Numbered from the stretch's first letter, positions 18,001 to 26,330 are shown. The stretch is DNA of 64,000 nt from Verrucomicrobiales bacterium (GCA_029213065.1 JARGPH010000016.1:51203-115202); one strand, 5' to 3'. Notes: generated by a model from the letters alone, not told the origin. Translations and numbers: made by a program.

Positions 18001-20163
18001 GTCACATTTCTCAGGCGTATTGCAGAGATCGAGAAAGTTGATCACCGACTGGCTCAGCAATTGCATCTGAGCGCCGAACTGCGCCTCGCCTTCCTGCTTT
18101 GCGAGTTCGAGACGGCGATTCTTCAGCACCGACCTGACACTGTTCAACTTCGAATAAATCGCCGAGATATCGTCAATGATTTTCGTCGTCTCGGTGGCGT
18201 CCTCGATACGGAGATTCCCCACGATATCGATGAGCATTTCGAGTTCGCTCCCCGCCTTATCAAGTTCTTTGCGAACCTCTTCGGCCCGGGCAACTTTTTT
18301 AACCTTCCCCACTTCACCTTCCTGATCGGCAATGCGTTTCCGATAGGGATCGAGCGCCTCCTTTTTAAGAAGAAATTCCACGCAATCATTTGAGACCCGC
18401 TCGGTAGCGTCAACCACCTCGGCTTCGGCAGCCTCGATCAAGTCTGCATCGTGATAACGCAGATCACGAAGGGCAATAACCTCACCCCGGATTGTCCGGA
18501 GCTCGGACAGGTTTTCGACAAACCCGAGAATGTCATCCGGTCGCAGGCTTCGCGCCCGGCGCGTAATGTCTTTGGAGCGACCGACGACCTCGTTCGATTT
18601 TTCGGCGGTGGAACGACGCAGACTCGACACCTTCTCGAACTCCGCAATTGCTGAATCCGCGGCCCCTTTCAACTGGAGGAGAACCGCGCGAAGATCGTGG
18701 GCATTTTCATCACCACACCAGAAATAGGTATCGATGATGTCGCCGCTCTTTTTCGTGAGGTCGAGGTAGAGCCCCTCGTAGCTGTCTTCTTTCTGGAGCA
18801 GGTTCAGCACTTCATGACACTCGGCCATGCACTTCACGATGTCCGCATTACCGACCTTGTAGAGAAAGCTGTTCTCTTTGTCGGCGATGGACTTTTGCTC
18901 GGCAGTGAACGGCGTCTGCCAAACCTGAAGAACGTGATGTTTCTGAGCCTCCTCGCCATCGCGAAAATAGACCATCTCGCCATCATCAAAAATCGTGTAG
19001 CCGTTACAAACAATCGGATTCTCGACCGACTGGTTGATGAGATTGTAGGGCATCAAAATGTAGTGCCCCGAAGTCCGGTTATAGAAAAGATAAAGGTAGT
19101 CCTCGCCGTTGGGTGAGGCGATGCGGCGTTCGAAAAGCATCTCCCGCAGCTCATTGTCGAAGCGCTTCGTCTCACCGGTTTGGAGATAGTATCCGTCCGA
19201 GAAAATGATACCGTGATCTTCGGGAAGGAGGACGCAGGCGTCGTTAATCGAATCGATCCGCGTGACCGTCTTGGTCTTTTCGTTGTAGACGAGATGACGA
19301 TAATCTTTCTCCTGATAGGGAAGGATTCGGAGGAGGATGAGGCTCCCTACAATCGCATAAAGAATCTCCGCATCGTCGAGAGTCTGGTCATCGTTCGCAA
19401 CAACCTCCTCGTAAATCCCCTCACCGGATTCGGTGTTATCCTCGATCTTGATCGTAAGATCGCCGCCAACGGTTTCGACGAATACGCGGTCCTCAATCGA
19501 GACGTGGGGATGAAGCCCCTCACGGAACATGCCGCGATGAGCGCGCTTCCATTCGAAGTCCTGCTGAGGAGGAAAACGATACTCGTGATCAAAGCGGTTC
19601 CCGATGTAGCGAAGCTCGCCGTGCCCCTTGATAAGGAACTTGAAACACTTCACATCCTCGACTGACTTCCCGACCCGGAACGCCATGTAGAGGTGCGCCC
19701 CGATCACCATGAACTTTACGAAAATGGTCTCGCGGTAGTATTTGTAGAGATAGGAAAAATCCTCACGGAACTCAGGATCATCGAGCGGGCCGCCTTCGAG
19801 TGCCCCGAAGTGATGCCCCCCGGCGTCGTATTGATAAAAGCCGAAAACATCCTCCACCTCGGTGACGGATTTCAGCCCCATCTGAACGTTGTAACCGAAG
19901 AGCAGTTTCCCGCCGCCGATCGCCACGATGTCACGGGCAACGCAATTGTATTCCGTCGAGATTCGCTCCGTCGCAACGAGGCTGGGCTCCACCGAACCGA
20001 AGACCTCCTGCCGCGAATGGTTCAGCGAATCGAGCCGGGTCCGCAGCTCGCCCCCATGGGCAAGGAGACGTCTCCGGAGCACTTCATAAGTGCCGCCCTC
20101 GAGCTGCTCGGCGGGGGCCGGCGTTCCCGCCACCGCTTCCGTATTGTCGGTTACTTCAGACAT
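15031..20163 (-). CDS. Giant coiled-coil AAA ATPase with DUF3686 ('DNA repair ATPase')
   Basis: A 1710-residue protein. Residues about 20-470 fit DUF3686 (conserved blocks FGYNVQMGLKSVTEVEDVF, FVKFMVIGAHLYMAFRV, YEEVVANDDQTLDDAEILYA). Long coiled-coil stretches span about 500-860, then a mixed region. An AAA domain at about 1240-1450 has Walker A SPPGYGKTT (near residue 1285), Walker B MIYVDDIQH (near 1346) and a sensor-like VVMAGNPYTES. The acidic C-terminus is low complexity. The family name says DNA repair, but that function is not demonstrated by sequence. It is the third gene of a unit with a flotillin and a YqiJ/NfeD-like protein (36-base and 29-base gaps), suggesting that it works at a membrane microdomain. 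Confidence 0.85.
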   Translation of the reverse strand: MSEVTDNTEAVAGTPAPAEQLEGGTYEVLRRRLLAHGGELRTRLDSLNHSRQEVFGSVEPSLVATERISTEYNCVARDIVAIGGGKLLFGYNVQMGLKSVTEVEDVFGFYQYDAGGHHFGALEGGPLDDPEFREDFSYLYKYYRETIFVKFMVIGAHLYMAFRVGKSVEDVKCFKFLIKGHGELRYIGNRFDHEYRFPPQQDFEWKRAHRGMFREGLHPHVSIEDRVFVETVGGDLTIKIEDNTESGEGIYEEVVANDDQTLDDAEILYAIVGSLILLRILPYQEKDYRHLVYNEKTKTVTRIDSINDACVLLPEDHGIIFSDGYYLQTGETKRFDNELREMLFERRIASPNGEDYLYLFYNRTSGHYILMPYNLINQSVENPIVCNGYTIFDDGEMVYFRDGEEAQKHHVLQVWQTPFTAEQKSIADKENSFLYKVGNADIVKCMAECHEVLNLLQKEDSYEGLYLDLTKKSGDIIDTYFWCGDENAHDLRAVLLQLKGAADSAIAEFEKVSSLRRSTAEKSNEVVGRSKDITRRARSLRPDDILGFVENLSELRTIRGEVIALRDLRYHDADLIEAAEAEVVDATERVSNDCVEFLLKKEALDPYRKRIADQEGEVGKVKKVARAEEVRKELDKAGSELEMLIDIVGNLRIEDATETTKIIDDISAIYSKLNSVRSVLKNRRLELAKQEGEAQFGAQMQLLSQSVINFLDLCNTPEKCDDYLSRTMIQLEELEGKFAEFDDYVTQIVEKRDEIYNAFESRKVQLLETQNRRSSTLHRSAERILTTIQHRVGQLEGISEINGYLAGDLMVEKVRDIIEELAELGDTVKSDDVRTRLKTVRDDAVRQLKDRKELFVDGKDVIKFGEHRFTVNRQDLELSIVPHDKGPAFHLAGTEFFEPVTDPVVLEAGAIGKMSVVSENDEVYRAEYLAWRYFRSEASAGLDSPWSEMDEVAKLEALQVFMSNRYDEAYTKGVHDADALRIIDVLVAIEGDVGLLEYSSRDRILAQFAWNRAGAEWREGIEKRVASMGILAGKFDISKRTDSYCRELAEEFEICRASLSDGLALLRSANAARAARYWFAQLIAGEPVVISPAAATVYQEFSQSLTAKRLSTEFRAAISGLSADSGVALEMAQDWIQTIVGVADVDGPVLEAAWISVTDSFEKRAVRQVASAQEVAGLTGQHRNIESGSLALDYVEFVERLSHFESEVVPAFVEYQQTKVRLIETRREEMRLDEFRPKVMSAFVRNRLLDRVYLPLIGDNLAKQMGTAGEDTRTDRMGMLLLISPPGYGKTTLMEYIANRLGITFMKINGPALGHDVTSLDPEEAPNASAREEIQKLNLAFEMGDNVMIYVDDIQHTHPEFLQKFISLCDAQRKIEGVWNGKPRTYDLRGKKVCVVMAGNPYTESGGKFQIPDMLANRADTYNLGDIIGEHSADFEASYIENAMTSNPVLSRLASRSQKDVYAVMQIAENGSREGVDFDGNYTVQEIDEMVGVMKKLMRVRDSVLRVNLEYIRSAAMEDAYRTEPPFRLQGSYRNMNRMTEKVLPVMTDEEVEGIIVDHYENESQTLTTGAESNLLKFREMEGTQSEEDLSRWDEIKRRFGRNLLMGGAGENDPVSRVVGTLAGFSDGLHRIETVIESASERNAQPATLADDAIGKLAKIINDLRAVPVNVEIKVVPVQENGDPVDVPVESLPVEVESKVEQPDVEAEEK

Positions 20164-20199
20164 TCTTCAGTGGATTGAGCTCCACCAATGGATTGAGTG

Positions 20200-22230
20200 T
20201 TAAGACATCTGCTTCAGCACTGTAGCGGCATTCTCATCGGCAATGCCGAATCGCTTCGCAGCACCTAACAAACCGGCAATCTTCGTCTGCACCGCATTGT
20301 CTCCGGATTCCGAGGCCATCCGTGAAAGAAGTGCCGAGACCGAGAGATTCTTCAGATCCTCGGAAGTGATTCCGAAGTCATCAATCCAGCTTCCGAGCTG
20401 AGATTTGAAGTATTCCGGATCGCCATTGAAGAAGGTTTCTTTGATATCCGTCAGGGTCTCACTGTTGGCGACAAGGCGATCAACTGATTTGCCCTGAGTG
20501 ATCGCACCGGTAATCCGATCAAAGAACTCTGTTTCACCACCGACAATGTCGATTTTCGCGGTCTTGAGCGCCTGAGCAAGAATCTCAGAATGCCTTGCCG
20601 CAATGGCTTCACGCACATCGATCTCCGCAAGCTCGACGATCTTCTCTTTCTCAAGCTCAAGTTTGAACTCTTCGTGCTCTTTACCGGCCTCGTTGAATTT
20701 CTTCATCGCATCAGCCTTGGCTGTAATGCCTTTCGCTTCTGCATCCGCAGTTGCCTCGACAACACGGGCTTCACCCATTCCGGGAGCCGCTATTTCAGCG
20801 GAAACCCCTTCAGCAAGAGTCTTCTTCGCAATCGAAAGTTTCTCGGACGCTGCCTGTTCAGCCTCAGCCGAAATGACAACCTCTTCAGCTCGCAGCTCAG
20901 CCGCCTGCTTCTCAGCCTCGGCCATTTTGACAACCTCGTAGAGATCCTGGTCCGCTCTCATTTGAGCCGCCTCTTTCGCTGCCTCAGCCTCCTTGATTTG
21001 CCTGATCAGAGCCTCTTCCGCCGCCTTCTCAGCGAGCGTCACCGCGACCTGTTTCTCACGATCCGCTCCGGCAAAGGCTTCGGTATCGAGGATCTTTTGC
21101 TGCTCTTCGACCACGCTCTTCTCAACCGTAACCCGCTCACGAATCACGTCCTGGATCTCCTTCTTCTCAACCTCAACGCTCTTCTCCTTCTCAATTTCTT
21201 TCAGTGTCGTGACGCGCTCACGCTCGATCGACTCGAGCTCCTGATCGCGTTTAACGCGCTCCTGCTCGACCACGTCGGTGCGCTCCTTGTTGCGCATCGC
21301 AACGATGACCTCGCGCTCCTTGTTCTGAGTCGCAATTTCAATCTCCTCCTCCGTCGTGATGCGGGCCCGCTCCGACTTCAGTTTTTCCTCCTCAGCCACC
21401 TTGTTCGCTTCCGCCTCCTCGCGGGAACGAACCGACATAACCTCGCGCAGCTGCTTCGCCTCAGCCTCTTCCTGCTGGCGCTCAAGCTCAAGAATTGCTT
21501 CACGCGCTTCGACGTCCTGCTTCTTGATGACACGCTCTTTCTCCCGCTGAATCGAGTTGGAAAGCTTCGCCTGATCCGCTGTCAGCTCAGTGATCTTCTT
21601 AATACCTTCCGCATCGAGAATATTATTCGGATCGAGGCTGGACATAGGAGTCTGCTCCAAAAAGTCAATCGCGCAGTCATCGAGGACAAAGCCGTTCAAA
21701 TCAGTGCCGATCACCTTGATGATCTCATCCCGGAAGGTGTCACGCTCCTGATAAAGCTCGATAAAGTCGAATCGTTTACCAACCGTCTTAAGCGCCTCGG
21801 AAAACTTCGCATCAAAGAGCGTTCGAATCTCCGCCTCGCTCGAGGCACGCTCACAACCAATCGATTGCGCCACTTTGAGAACATCTTTATTTTCGTTGTT
21901 CACGCGTACGAAAAACGCGACCTCAATATCGGCACGAATATTATCCTTACAAATCAACCCGTTCTCGGCGGTTCGCTTGATCTCAATACGCTTGATCGAG
22001 ATGTCCATCTCTTCCATGCGATGGAGGATCGGATAAACCATGACCCCATCGAATGCGACGCGTGTTCCACCGACGCCGGTGACAACAACCGCGGTTCCTT
22101 TTTTAACTTTACGAAAGAAACTCGCGTAAAATATCCCGACTGCGAAAAGCAGTGCGACGATCGCCACAACGACGACCAAAACGACTGAGCCACCGAAATT
22201 CATGGCTAGTATTGGTAGGTCTGTATTCAT
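20200..22230 (-). CDS. Flotillin-like SPFH-domain protein
   Basis: A 676-residue membrane-anchored SPFH protein, YqiK/FloT-like. One transmembrane segment spans residues 14-36 (GGSVVLVVVVAIVALLFAVG), the SPFH/band-7 domain lies at about 40-210 (VVTGVGGTRVAFDGVMVYPI, RADIEVAFFVRVNN), and a very long Glu/Ala/Lys-rich coiled coil spans about 215-560. It includes a flotillin-type EA-rich repeat zone around residues 470-510. About 110 residues of non-coiled C-terminus follow (IDIVGGETEFFDRITGAI). Flotillins oligomerise into membrane microdomains. It sits between an NfeD-like gene and the giant ATPase gene on one strand. An internal ATG at 22203 is an alternative start. Confidence 0.9.
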   Translation of the reverse strand: MNTDLPILAMNFGGSVVLVVVVAIVALLFAVGIFYASFFRKVKKGTAVVVTGVGGTRVAFDGVMVYPILHRMEEMDISIKRIEIKRTAENGLICKDNIRADIEVAFFVRVNNENKDVLKVAQSIGCERASSEAEIRTLFDAKFSEALKTVGKRFDFIELYQERDTFRDEIIKVIGTDLNGFVLDDCAIDFLEQTPMSSLDPNNILDAEGIKKITELTADQAKLSNSIQREKERVIKKQDVEAREAILELERQQEEAEAKQLREVMSVRSREEAEANKVAEEEKLKSERARITTEEEIEIATQNKEREVIVAMRNKERTDVVEQERVKRDQELESIERERVTTLKEIEKEKSVEVEKKEIQDVIRERVTVEKSVVEEQQKILDTEAFAGADREKQVAVTLAEKAAEEALIRQIKEAEAAKEAAQMRADQDLYEVVKMAEAEKQAAELRAEEVVISAEAEQAASEKLSIAKKTLAEGVSAEIAAPGMGEARVVEATADAEAKGITAKADAMKKFNEAGKEHEEFKLELEKEKIVELAEIDVREAIAARHSEILAQALKTAKIDIVGGETEFFDRITGAITQGKSVDRLVANSETLTDIKETFFNGDPEYFKSQLGSWIDDFGITSEDLKNLSVSALLSRMASESGDNAVQTKIAGLLGAAKRFGIADENAATVLKQMS

Positions 22231-22259
22231 AGATTTTTCCTGGTTGGTAGATACAAAAG

Positions 22260-22961
22260 TCAGTTAAGAGGTCGAACCGTATAGGTCTCTGTTTCGGGCG
22301 TATAGGAAACCACGAGCACTTCCGTCCCTTTGGGTATCGAATCGTCTGACGAAAGAACCGCCTTCAAAATGAGCGATTTTTCGTCGGTCTCGACTTCAAT
22401 CTGGCCGAACTCACGGTCCAGAGTCGTGGAGCGAACCCGCCCGCTCGACCCAATGATCTGCGCCGGCTTCTCAGAGGTGCGCAGCATGTCCATGAGCGGT
22501 CTCAGTGGCCGGATCAATAGCCGGGTGATGACAAAGGCGAGGATCACCACGGGAATCACCATGATAGTGGCAAAGGAAGAAGACTGAGCCGGATTGAAAT
22601 AGTGGTTCCCCGCAATGTTCAGGGCCCAGAGGAAGACCGAAAATACGGAGATCACAAAAATCAAAGGGGCATCAGAAGCACCCACCAACCGGAGAATCCC
22701 GTGAAAAAAGGTCGCGCCGACTGAGGAATGATCGCCATTTCCGGTGAGGTTGTGATTGTCACTGCCCTCAGCTCCATCAATGCCGTCAGGATCGACTCCA
22801 TCGACACCGTCCACGCCATCGACCCCGTCAATCCCATCAATGCCTCCTTCCAAATCGACCAAACCGAACAAGCCGATAACCCAGTAAAGAGCCACCGCAC
22901 CTAACAGTATCGTGAAAGGCAAATTCAATGGCGATATAGATTCTTGTAGCAGTTCAAGCAT
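22260..22961 (-). CDS. YqiJ/NfeD-like membrane protein with OB-fold and Gly-x-Asp repeat
   Basis: A 233-residue partner of the flotillin. The start is placed at the ATG at 22961; the frame is open to 23018. The first membrane segment is residues 14-34, followed by a G-[IV]-D tripeptide repeat (residues 39-62), then two more hydrophobic segments (about 98-118 and 131-150) and an OB-fold-like C-terminal domain with IIGSSGRVRSTTLD and GTEVLVVSYTPETETYTVR. NfeD/YqiJ proteins typically pair with SPFH proteins, and this one does. It is probably first in the three-gene unit. The repeat loop is unusual and acidic. Confidence 0.82.
   Translation of the reverse strand: MLELLQESISPLNLPFTILLGAVALYWVIGLFGLVDLEGGIDGIDGVDGVDGVDGVDPDGIDGAEGSDNHNLTGNGDHSSVGATFFHGILRLVGASDAPLIFVISVFSVFLWALNIAGNHYFNPAQSSSFATIMVIPVVILAFVITRLLIRPLRPLMDMLRTSEKPAQIIGSSGRVRSTTLDREFGQIEVETDEKSLILKAVLSSDDSIPKGTEVLVVSYTPETETYTVRPLN
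22776..22847 (-). repeat. In-frame 9-bp repeat encoding (Gly-Ile/Val-Asp)n
   Basis: Roughly eight tandem 9-base units within the YqiJ-like gene encode GID/GVD tripeptides, with one PDG interruption, between the first and second membrane segments. The DNA units are similar but not identical (GTC/ATC alternates), so copy-number slippage would change loop length without a frameshift. Confidence 0.8.
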
Positions 22962-23151
22962 TGTCCTTACAGTTCCCGAGCAAGCTTGCTCCGGGTTGTG
23001 ACTTACATTCAAGCCCAAAATCGATTACCTAATCTTTTCCGGACGCTCGAAGATTAGAGGTAGTTTCTCAATCACTCGACTACAAAGCGGGAGCATGATT
23101 GTAACGCCAATCCGCTTGTCAATGAGGTGCCTTTCGGGCACACTCCACCCC

Positions 23152-23631
23152 ATGGAGTCGCATGAAGTATTAAAGGAGGCATTCGAAAGCCCTAACACCA
23201 GCCCAAAGGAAATCGCATCGGACCTCGGGGTCTCCCTCTCACTCGTCTACAAGTGGGCACAGCCGAACTCTGAAACCGGCTCAGGGAGCCGGAATCCGCT
23301 CGACAGGATTGATACCCTCATGAGGCTGACCGGCCACACCGGGATTGCTGAATGGATGTGCCGTCGCGCAGGGGGTTACTTTGTGAGGAACCCGAAAAGC
23401 ACCTGTGAGCAGGGCTATCAGGTCGTCCCCGCGACCCACACCATCGTCCAGCAGTTTGCAGGGCTTCTCGACGTCGTCTCCCGTGCCGCGGAGGACAATA
23501 CGATCACGCCTGACGAGTCCGCCGACATTCGTGTCGTCTGGGACACCTTAAAATCTTACTGTGAAGGATTTGTCCGCTGTTGCGAAGAAGGCGATTTTGA
23601 GCAAATTCAGAAAGATCTCGATATTTCCTGA
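23152..23631 (+). CDS. Small HTH regulator resembling phage CII-type proteins
   Basis: A 159-residue protein from the ATG at 23152 (frame open to 23095). The N-terminal third is a helix-turn-helix: EVLKEAFESP, then SPKEIASDLGVSLSLVYKWA, where the recognition helix is visible. The rest is mostly helical (CRRAGGYFVRNP, then a long helical region), as in phage regulatory CII-type family proteins. It diverges from the flotillin unit across about 190 bases and is co-directional with alanine racemase, with a gap of only 28 bases. It could regulate either; sequence alone does not decide. No phage genes are nearby. Confidence 0.6.
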   Translation: MESHEVLKEAFESPNTSPKEIASDLGVSLSLVYKWAQPNSETGSGSRNPLDRIDTLMRLTGHTGIAEWMCRRAGGYFVRNPKSTCEQGYQVVPATHTIVQQFAGLLDVVSRAAEDNTITPDESADIRVVWDTLKSYCEGFVRCCEEGDFEQIQKDLDIS

Positions 23632-23659
23632 CGTATGGGGTCTACCTCCATCTTCAAGA

Positions 23660-24793
23660 ATGCCTTCACATCAGACGCAAACTCCCCCGCCCCGTTGCTG
23701 GGTGGAAATCAATCTCCCGGCCCTGGCCCGGAACGCCGCCTTCTGCCGGGCTGAATCAAAATGCCCCGTCATGGCGATCGTGAAAGCGGACGCCTACGGC
23801 CATGGCCTCAAAGAAATCGCCCGTGAGCTCGCGCACCAAGTGGGAGCCTTCGGGGTCGCCAATGTCCGCGAAGCCTTGCGCATCCGTGAAGCGATTCCGG
23901 ACCTCACCGTCCCCATCCTTATCCTCAGCCCGGCAACGCCCGAGGAAATCCCCGCGATCGTCGCAGCCGGGATTTGCGCCTCCGTCTCGACACCGCAAGA
24001 GGTTGAGACCTTTGGCGCTGAAGCCGCAAAACTGAACCGAAAGGCTTCCCTGCATGCCGCCGCCGACACCGGGATGGGCCGGATGGGAAGCGCACCGGAA
24101 ACCTACGCCACACTCGTGGACTCGATTAAGAATCACGAAAACTGTCATCTCGCCGGCGCCCACACCCACTTTCCCTCCGCCGATGAGGAAGTGGATTTCA
24201 CCAGACAGCAAATCACCACCTTTGCTGAATTGTTAGAGCCGCTCGACCTTCCTGAGGACTGTATCGTCCACATGGCAAACAGCGCCGGGTTGCTCGATTT
24301 CCAGGAGCTCATGCCCTTTGTGACGATGACCCGACCGGGGCTCGCGCTGTATGGAATCTCTCCCCTCGAAGGCCATGCCGACGAACTCCAACCCATCCTC
24401 GAGTGGAAAACCCGCGTTGCCCTCGTGCGCGAAGTTCCCGCAGGAACGACGATCAGCTACGGGCGCACCTTCGTCGCAGACAGGCCCATGCGGGTCGCGA
24501 CACTCGGGATCGGTTACGGAGACGGCTACCCGAGACACCTGTCAGGAAAAGATGCCTCGGTTTTGATCGGAGGAAAGCGCTGTCCCATCCTCGGTCGAGT
24601 CACGATGGACCAAATCGTCGTCGACATTTCCCACCTCAATGATCTTGTCAAAAGTGGCGACGAAGCCGTCGTCGCCGGTTCTCAGGGCGACGAGACCATC
24701 ACTATTGCTGAAATTGCAAAGAAAGCGGGGACGATCCCCTGGGCCGTTCTCACCGGAATCACGAGCCGGGTTGAGCGAACCTACCTCAGCTAA
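23660..24793 (+). CDS. alr: Alanine racemase
   Basis: PLP-dependent interconversion of L- and D-alanine for peptidoglycan. 377 residues from the ATG at 23660. The catalytic Lys is in MAIVKADAYGHG, the second catalytic Tyr is in the region GTTISYGRTFVADRPMRVAT, and GIGYGDGYPR forms part of the PLP site. TRPGLALYGISP is also typical. Length is normal. It ends a few bases inside the convergent recF gene (the two stops overlap). It directly follows the HTH gene and may share its promoter. Confidence 0.95.
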   Translation: MPSHQTQTPPPRCWVEINLPALARNAAFCRAESKCPVMAIVKADAYGHGLKEIARELAHQVGAFGVANVREALRIREAIPDLTVPILILSPATPEEIPAIVAAGICASVSTPQEVETFGAEAAKLNRKASLHAAADTGMGRMGSAPETYATLVDSIKNHENCHLAGAHTHFPSADEEVDFTRQQITTFAELLEPLDLPEDCIVHMANSAGLLDFQELMPFVTMTRPGLALYGISPLEGHADELQPILEWKTRVALVREVPAGTTISYGRTFVADRPMRVATLGIGYGDGYPRHLSGKDASVLIGGKRCPILGRVTMDQIVVDISHLNDLVKSGDEAVVAGSQGDETITIAEIAKKAGTIPWAVLTGITSRVERTYLS

Positions 24794-25856
24794 CCGAAGC
24801 CCCGTCCACGGTAAGACGACGCGCGTCCGAAAACCGCTCATCCATCCAGTCCAGATGCGTCGTTGTGATGAGCTTTTGCGACGCCTCCGGCCACGCGGCC
24901 ATGAGTGCATTTCTCCGGTCCGGATCGAGTTCACCGAAGACATCATCGATCAGCAAAATCGGAGGTTCGGGGCGCGCATCCACGAAAAGCTGCGTCTGTC
25001 CGAGCTTCAGAGCCAGCGCCACGGTGCGCTGCTGCCCCTCACTCGCAAACTTCGCCGCCGGCATCCCGTTGAGCGTCAGTAAAAGATCATCGCGGTGCGG
25101 CCCTGCCACGGTTTGGCGCCGGCGAAATTCCTCCTGCCGACGCTCCGCGAGCGTCGCGATGAGATTATCATTCTCCCCTGAGGCGCTCTCGTAGCTGATC
25201 TCGAGACTTTCCCCCGAAACGCTGATCTTTTTCTCCGCGTCCGCAGCGCGGGACTGGAGTTGATAAACCAACTCCCGACGGCAGTCGCTCACAATGCGTC
25301 CCTGAGCGTGAAGGATCTTGGTGTAGGCATCGATCTGCGCCCACTGGGGACTAGCGTCTTTTTTAAGAAGGTAATTCCGCGATCGCAAGGCCTTCTCGTA
25401 AGTCTTCAGGGCCGGCCGGTAGATCGGAAAAAGCTGCCCCGCCATGAAGTCGAGAAACCGCCTCCTCCCGTCGCCGCCACCGCGAACGAGAGCGAGATCG
25501 TCATTTGCCATCCAGACGACGAGCGCACTGTGCCGGAGGTAATCCTCCGAACGTCGTTGCGTTTCCCCATCGACGAGCAATTTTCTCCCCGACTCACGAT
25601 ACTGAAACCGAAGCTCCATCGAATCAATCCCATCGAGCTTTCCGCCCACCGCGAAAGCCTTTTCCGAAAAGCGGATGCACTCCGCCAACTGCGAAGAACG
25701 CGGGCTCTGGAGCCGTAAAAGAACGCAGATCGCTTCGAGAATCGAGGTCTTCCCCTGAGCGTTTTTCCCATGAAAAAGCGTTACGCCCGAATCGAGTTCG
25801 AGCCGCAGAGACTCGAAGCAACGAAAGTGATTCAGGTTAAGAGATCGAAGAAGCAT
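24786..25856 (-). CDS. recF: DNA replication and repair protein RecF
   Basis: ATP-binding SMC-like protein that helps load RecA at gaps. The 356-residue product has Walker A FHGKNAQGKTSILEAI near residue 30, LVRGGGDGRRRFLDF, a Q-rich signature FASEGQQRTVALALKL, and Walker B LLIDDVFGELDPDRRNAL. N-terminal LLRSLNLNHFRCFESL is typical. There is no neighbouring dnaA, dnaN or gyrB, unlike the arrangement in many other bacteria. The stop overlaps that of alanine racemase on the other strand. Confidence 0.95.
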   Translation of the reverse strand: MLLRSLNLNHFRCFESLRLELDSGVTLFHGKNAQGKTSILEAICVLLRLQSPRSSQLAECIRFSEKAFAVGGKLDGIDSMELRFQYRESGRKLLVDGETQRRSEDYLRHSALVVWMANDDLALVRGGGDGRRRFLDFMAGQLFPIYRPALKTYEKALRSRNYLLKKDASPQWAQIDAYTKILHAQGRIVSDCRRELVYQLQSRAADAEKKISVSGESLEISYESASGENDNLIATLAERRQEEFRRRQTVAGPHRDDLLLTLNGMPAAKFASEGQQRTVALALKLGQTQLFVDARPEPPILLIDDVFGELDPDRRNALMAAWPEASQKLITTTHLDWMDERFSDARRLTVDGASVS

Positions 25857-26330
25857 ACCCGCCGCCTACTCAACAGGGTCTGGTCAATGATGCAACAGGG
25901 TATCGTCTCCCAAAGGCGCCCTAGTTTCCCATCTCCATTCCCCTTTTTCTTTTTCTTAATCCTAATCTTAATCCTCCCAAAGCCCATCAGTCCCCACGCC
26001 CGACACGAAAAGAATCCCTCACGGATTCCTCTCCACCCCTCTCTCCGCTCCATCCCATCCCCACCCTTTTTCTTTTTCCTAATCCTAATCCTAATCTTAA
26101 TCTCCTCCTAAAGCCCATCAGTCCCCACCCCAACACAAAAAGAAATCCTCACGAGACTGTGTGGCAAACAAATCGATCAGTGTAAATCATCTGAAATCTG
26201 TGGCCCATCTGTGCAGAATCCCTGTAAGTTTTTAGCACAGATTCGCTCCGCTCCCACAGATTGAATCAGATTCACACCGATTCGATAGGCTTTGATTATT
26301 TATCACACGGTCTCTCACGGCTCCCTCCAC
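25857..26330. repeat. Intergenic duplicated block with TTAATC tracts and CTGTG-type repeats
   Basis: No gene. Two similar blocks follow one another: a pyrimidine tract (25942-25978 and 26065-26108) followed by AGCCCATCAGTCCCCAC (25981 and 26112) and an AAAAGAAATCC(C)TCACG tail, spaced about 131 bases. Beyond 26160 the sequence contains several near-copies of ATCTGTGG/CCACAGAT words in both orientations. Confidence 0.75.

Noticed and set aside
20590-22188. 532-residue open frame opposite the flotillin gene
   Set aside because: Mirror of the coiled-coil region; Leu/Arg-rich shadow frame with no domain.
23095-23631. Prophage signal from the CII-like HTH protein
   Set aside because: No integrase, capsid or other phage genes nearby; the gene is flanked by alr and the flotillin unit.
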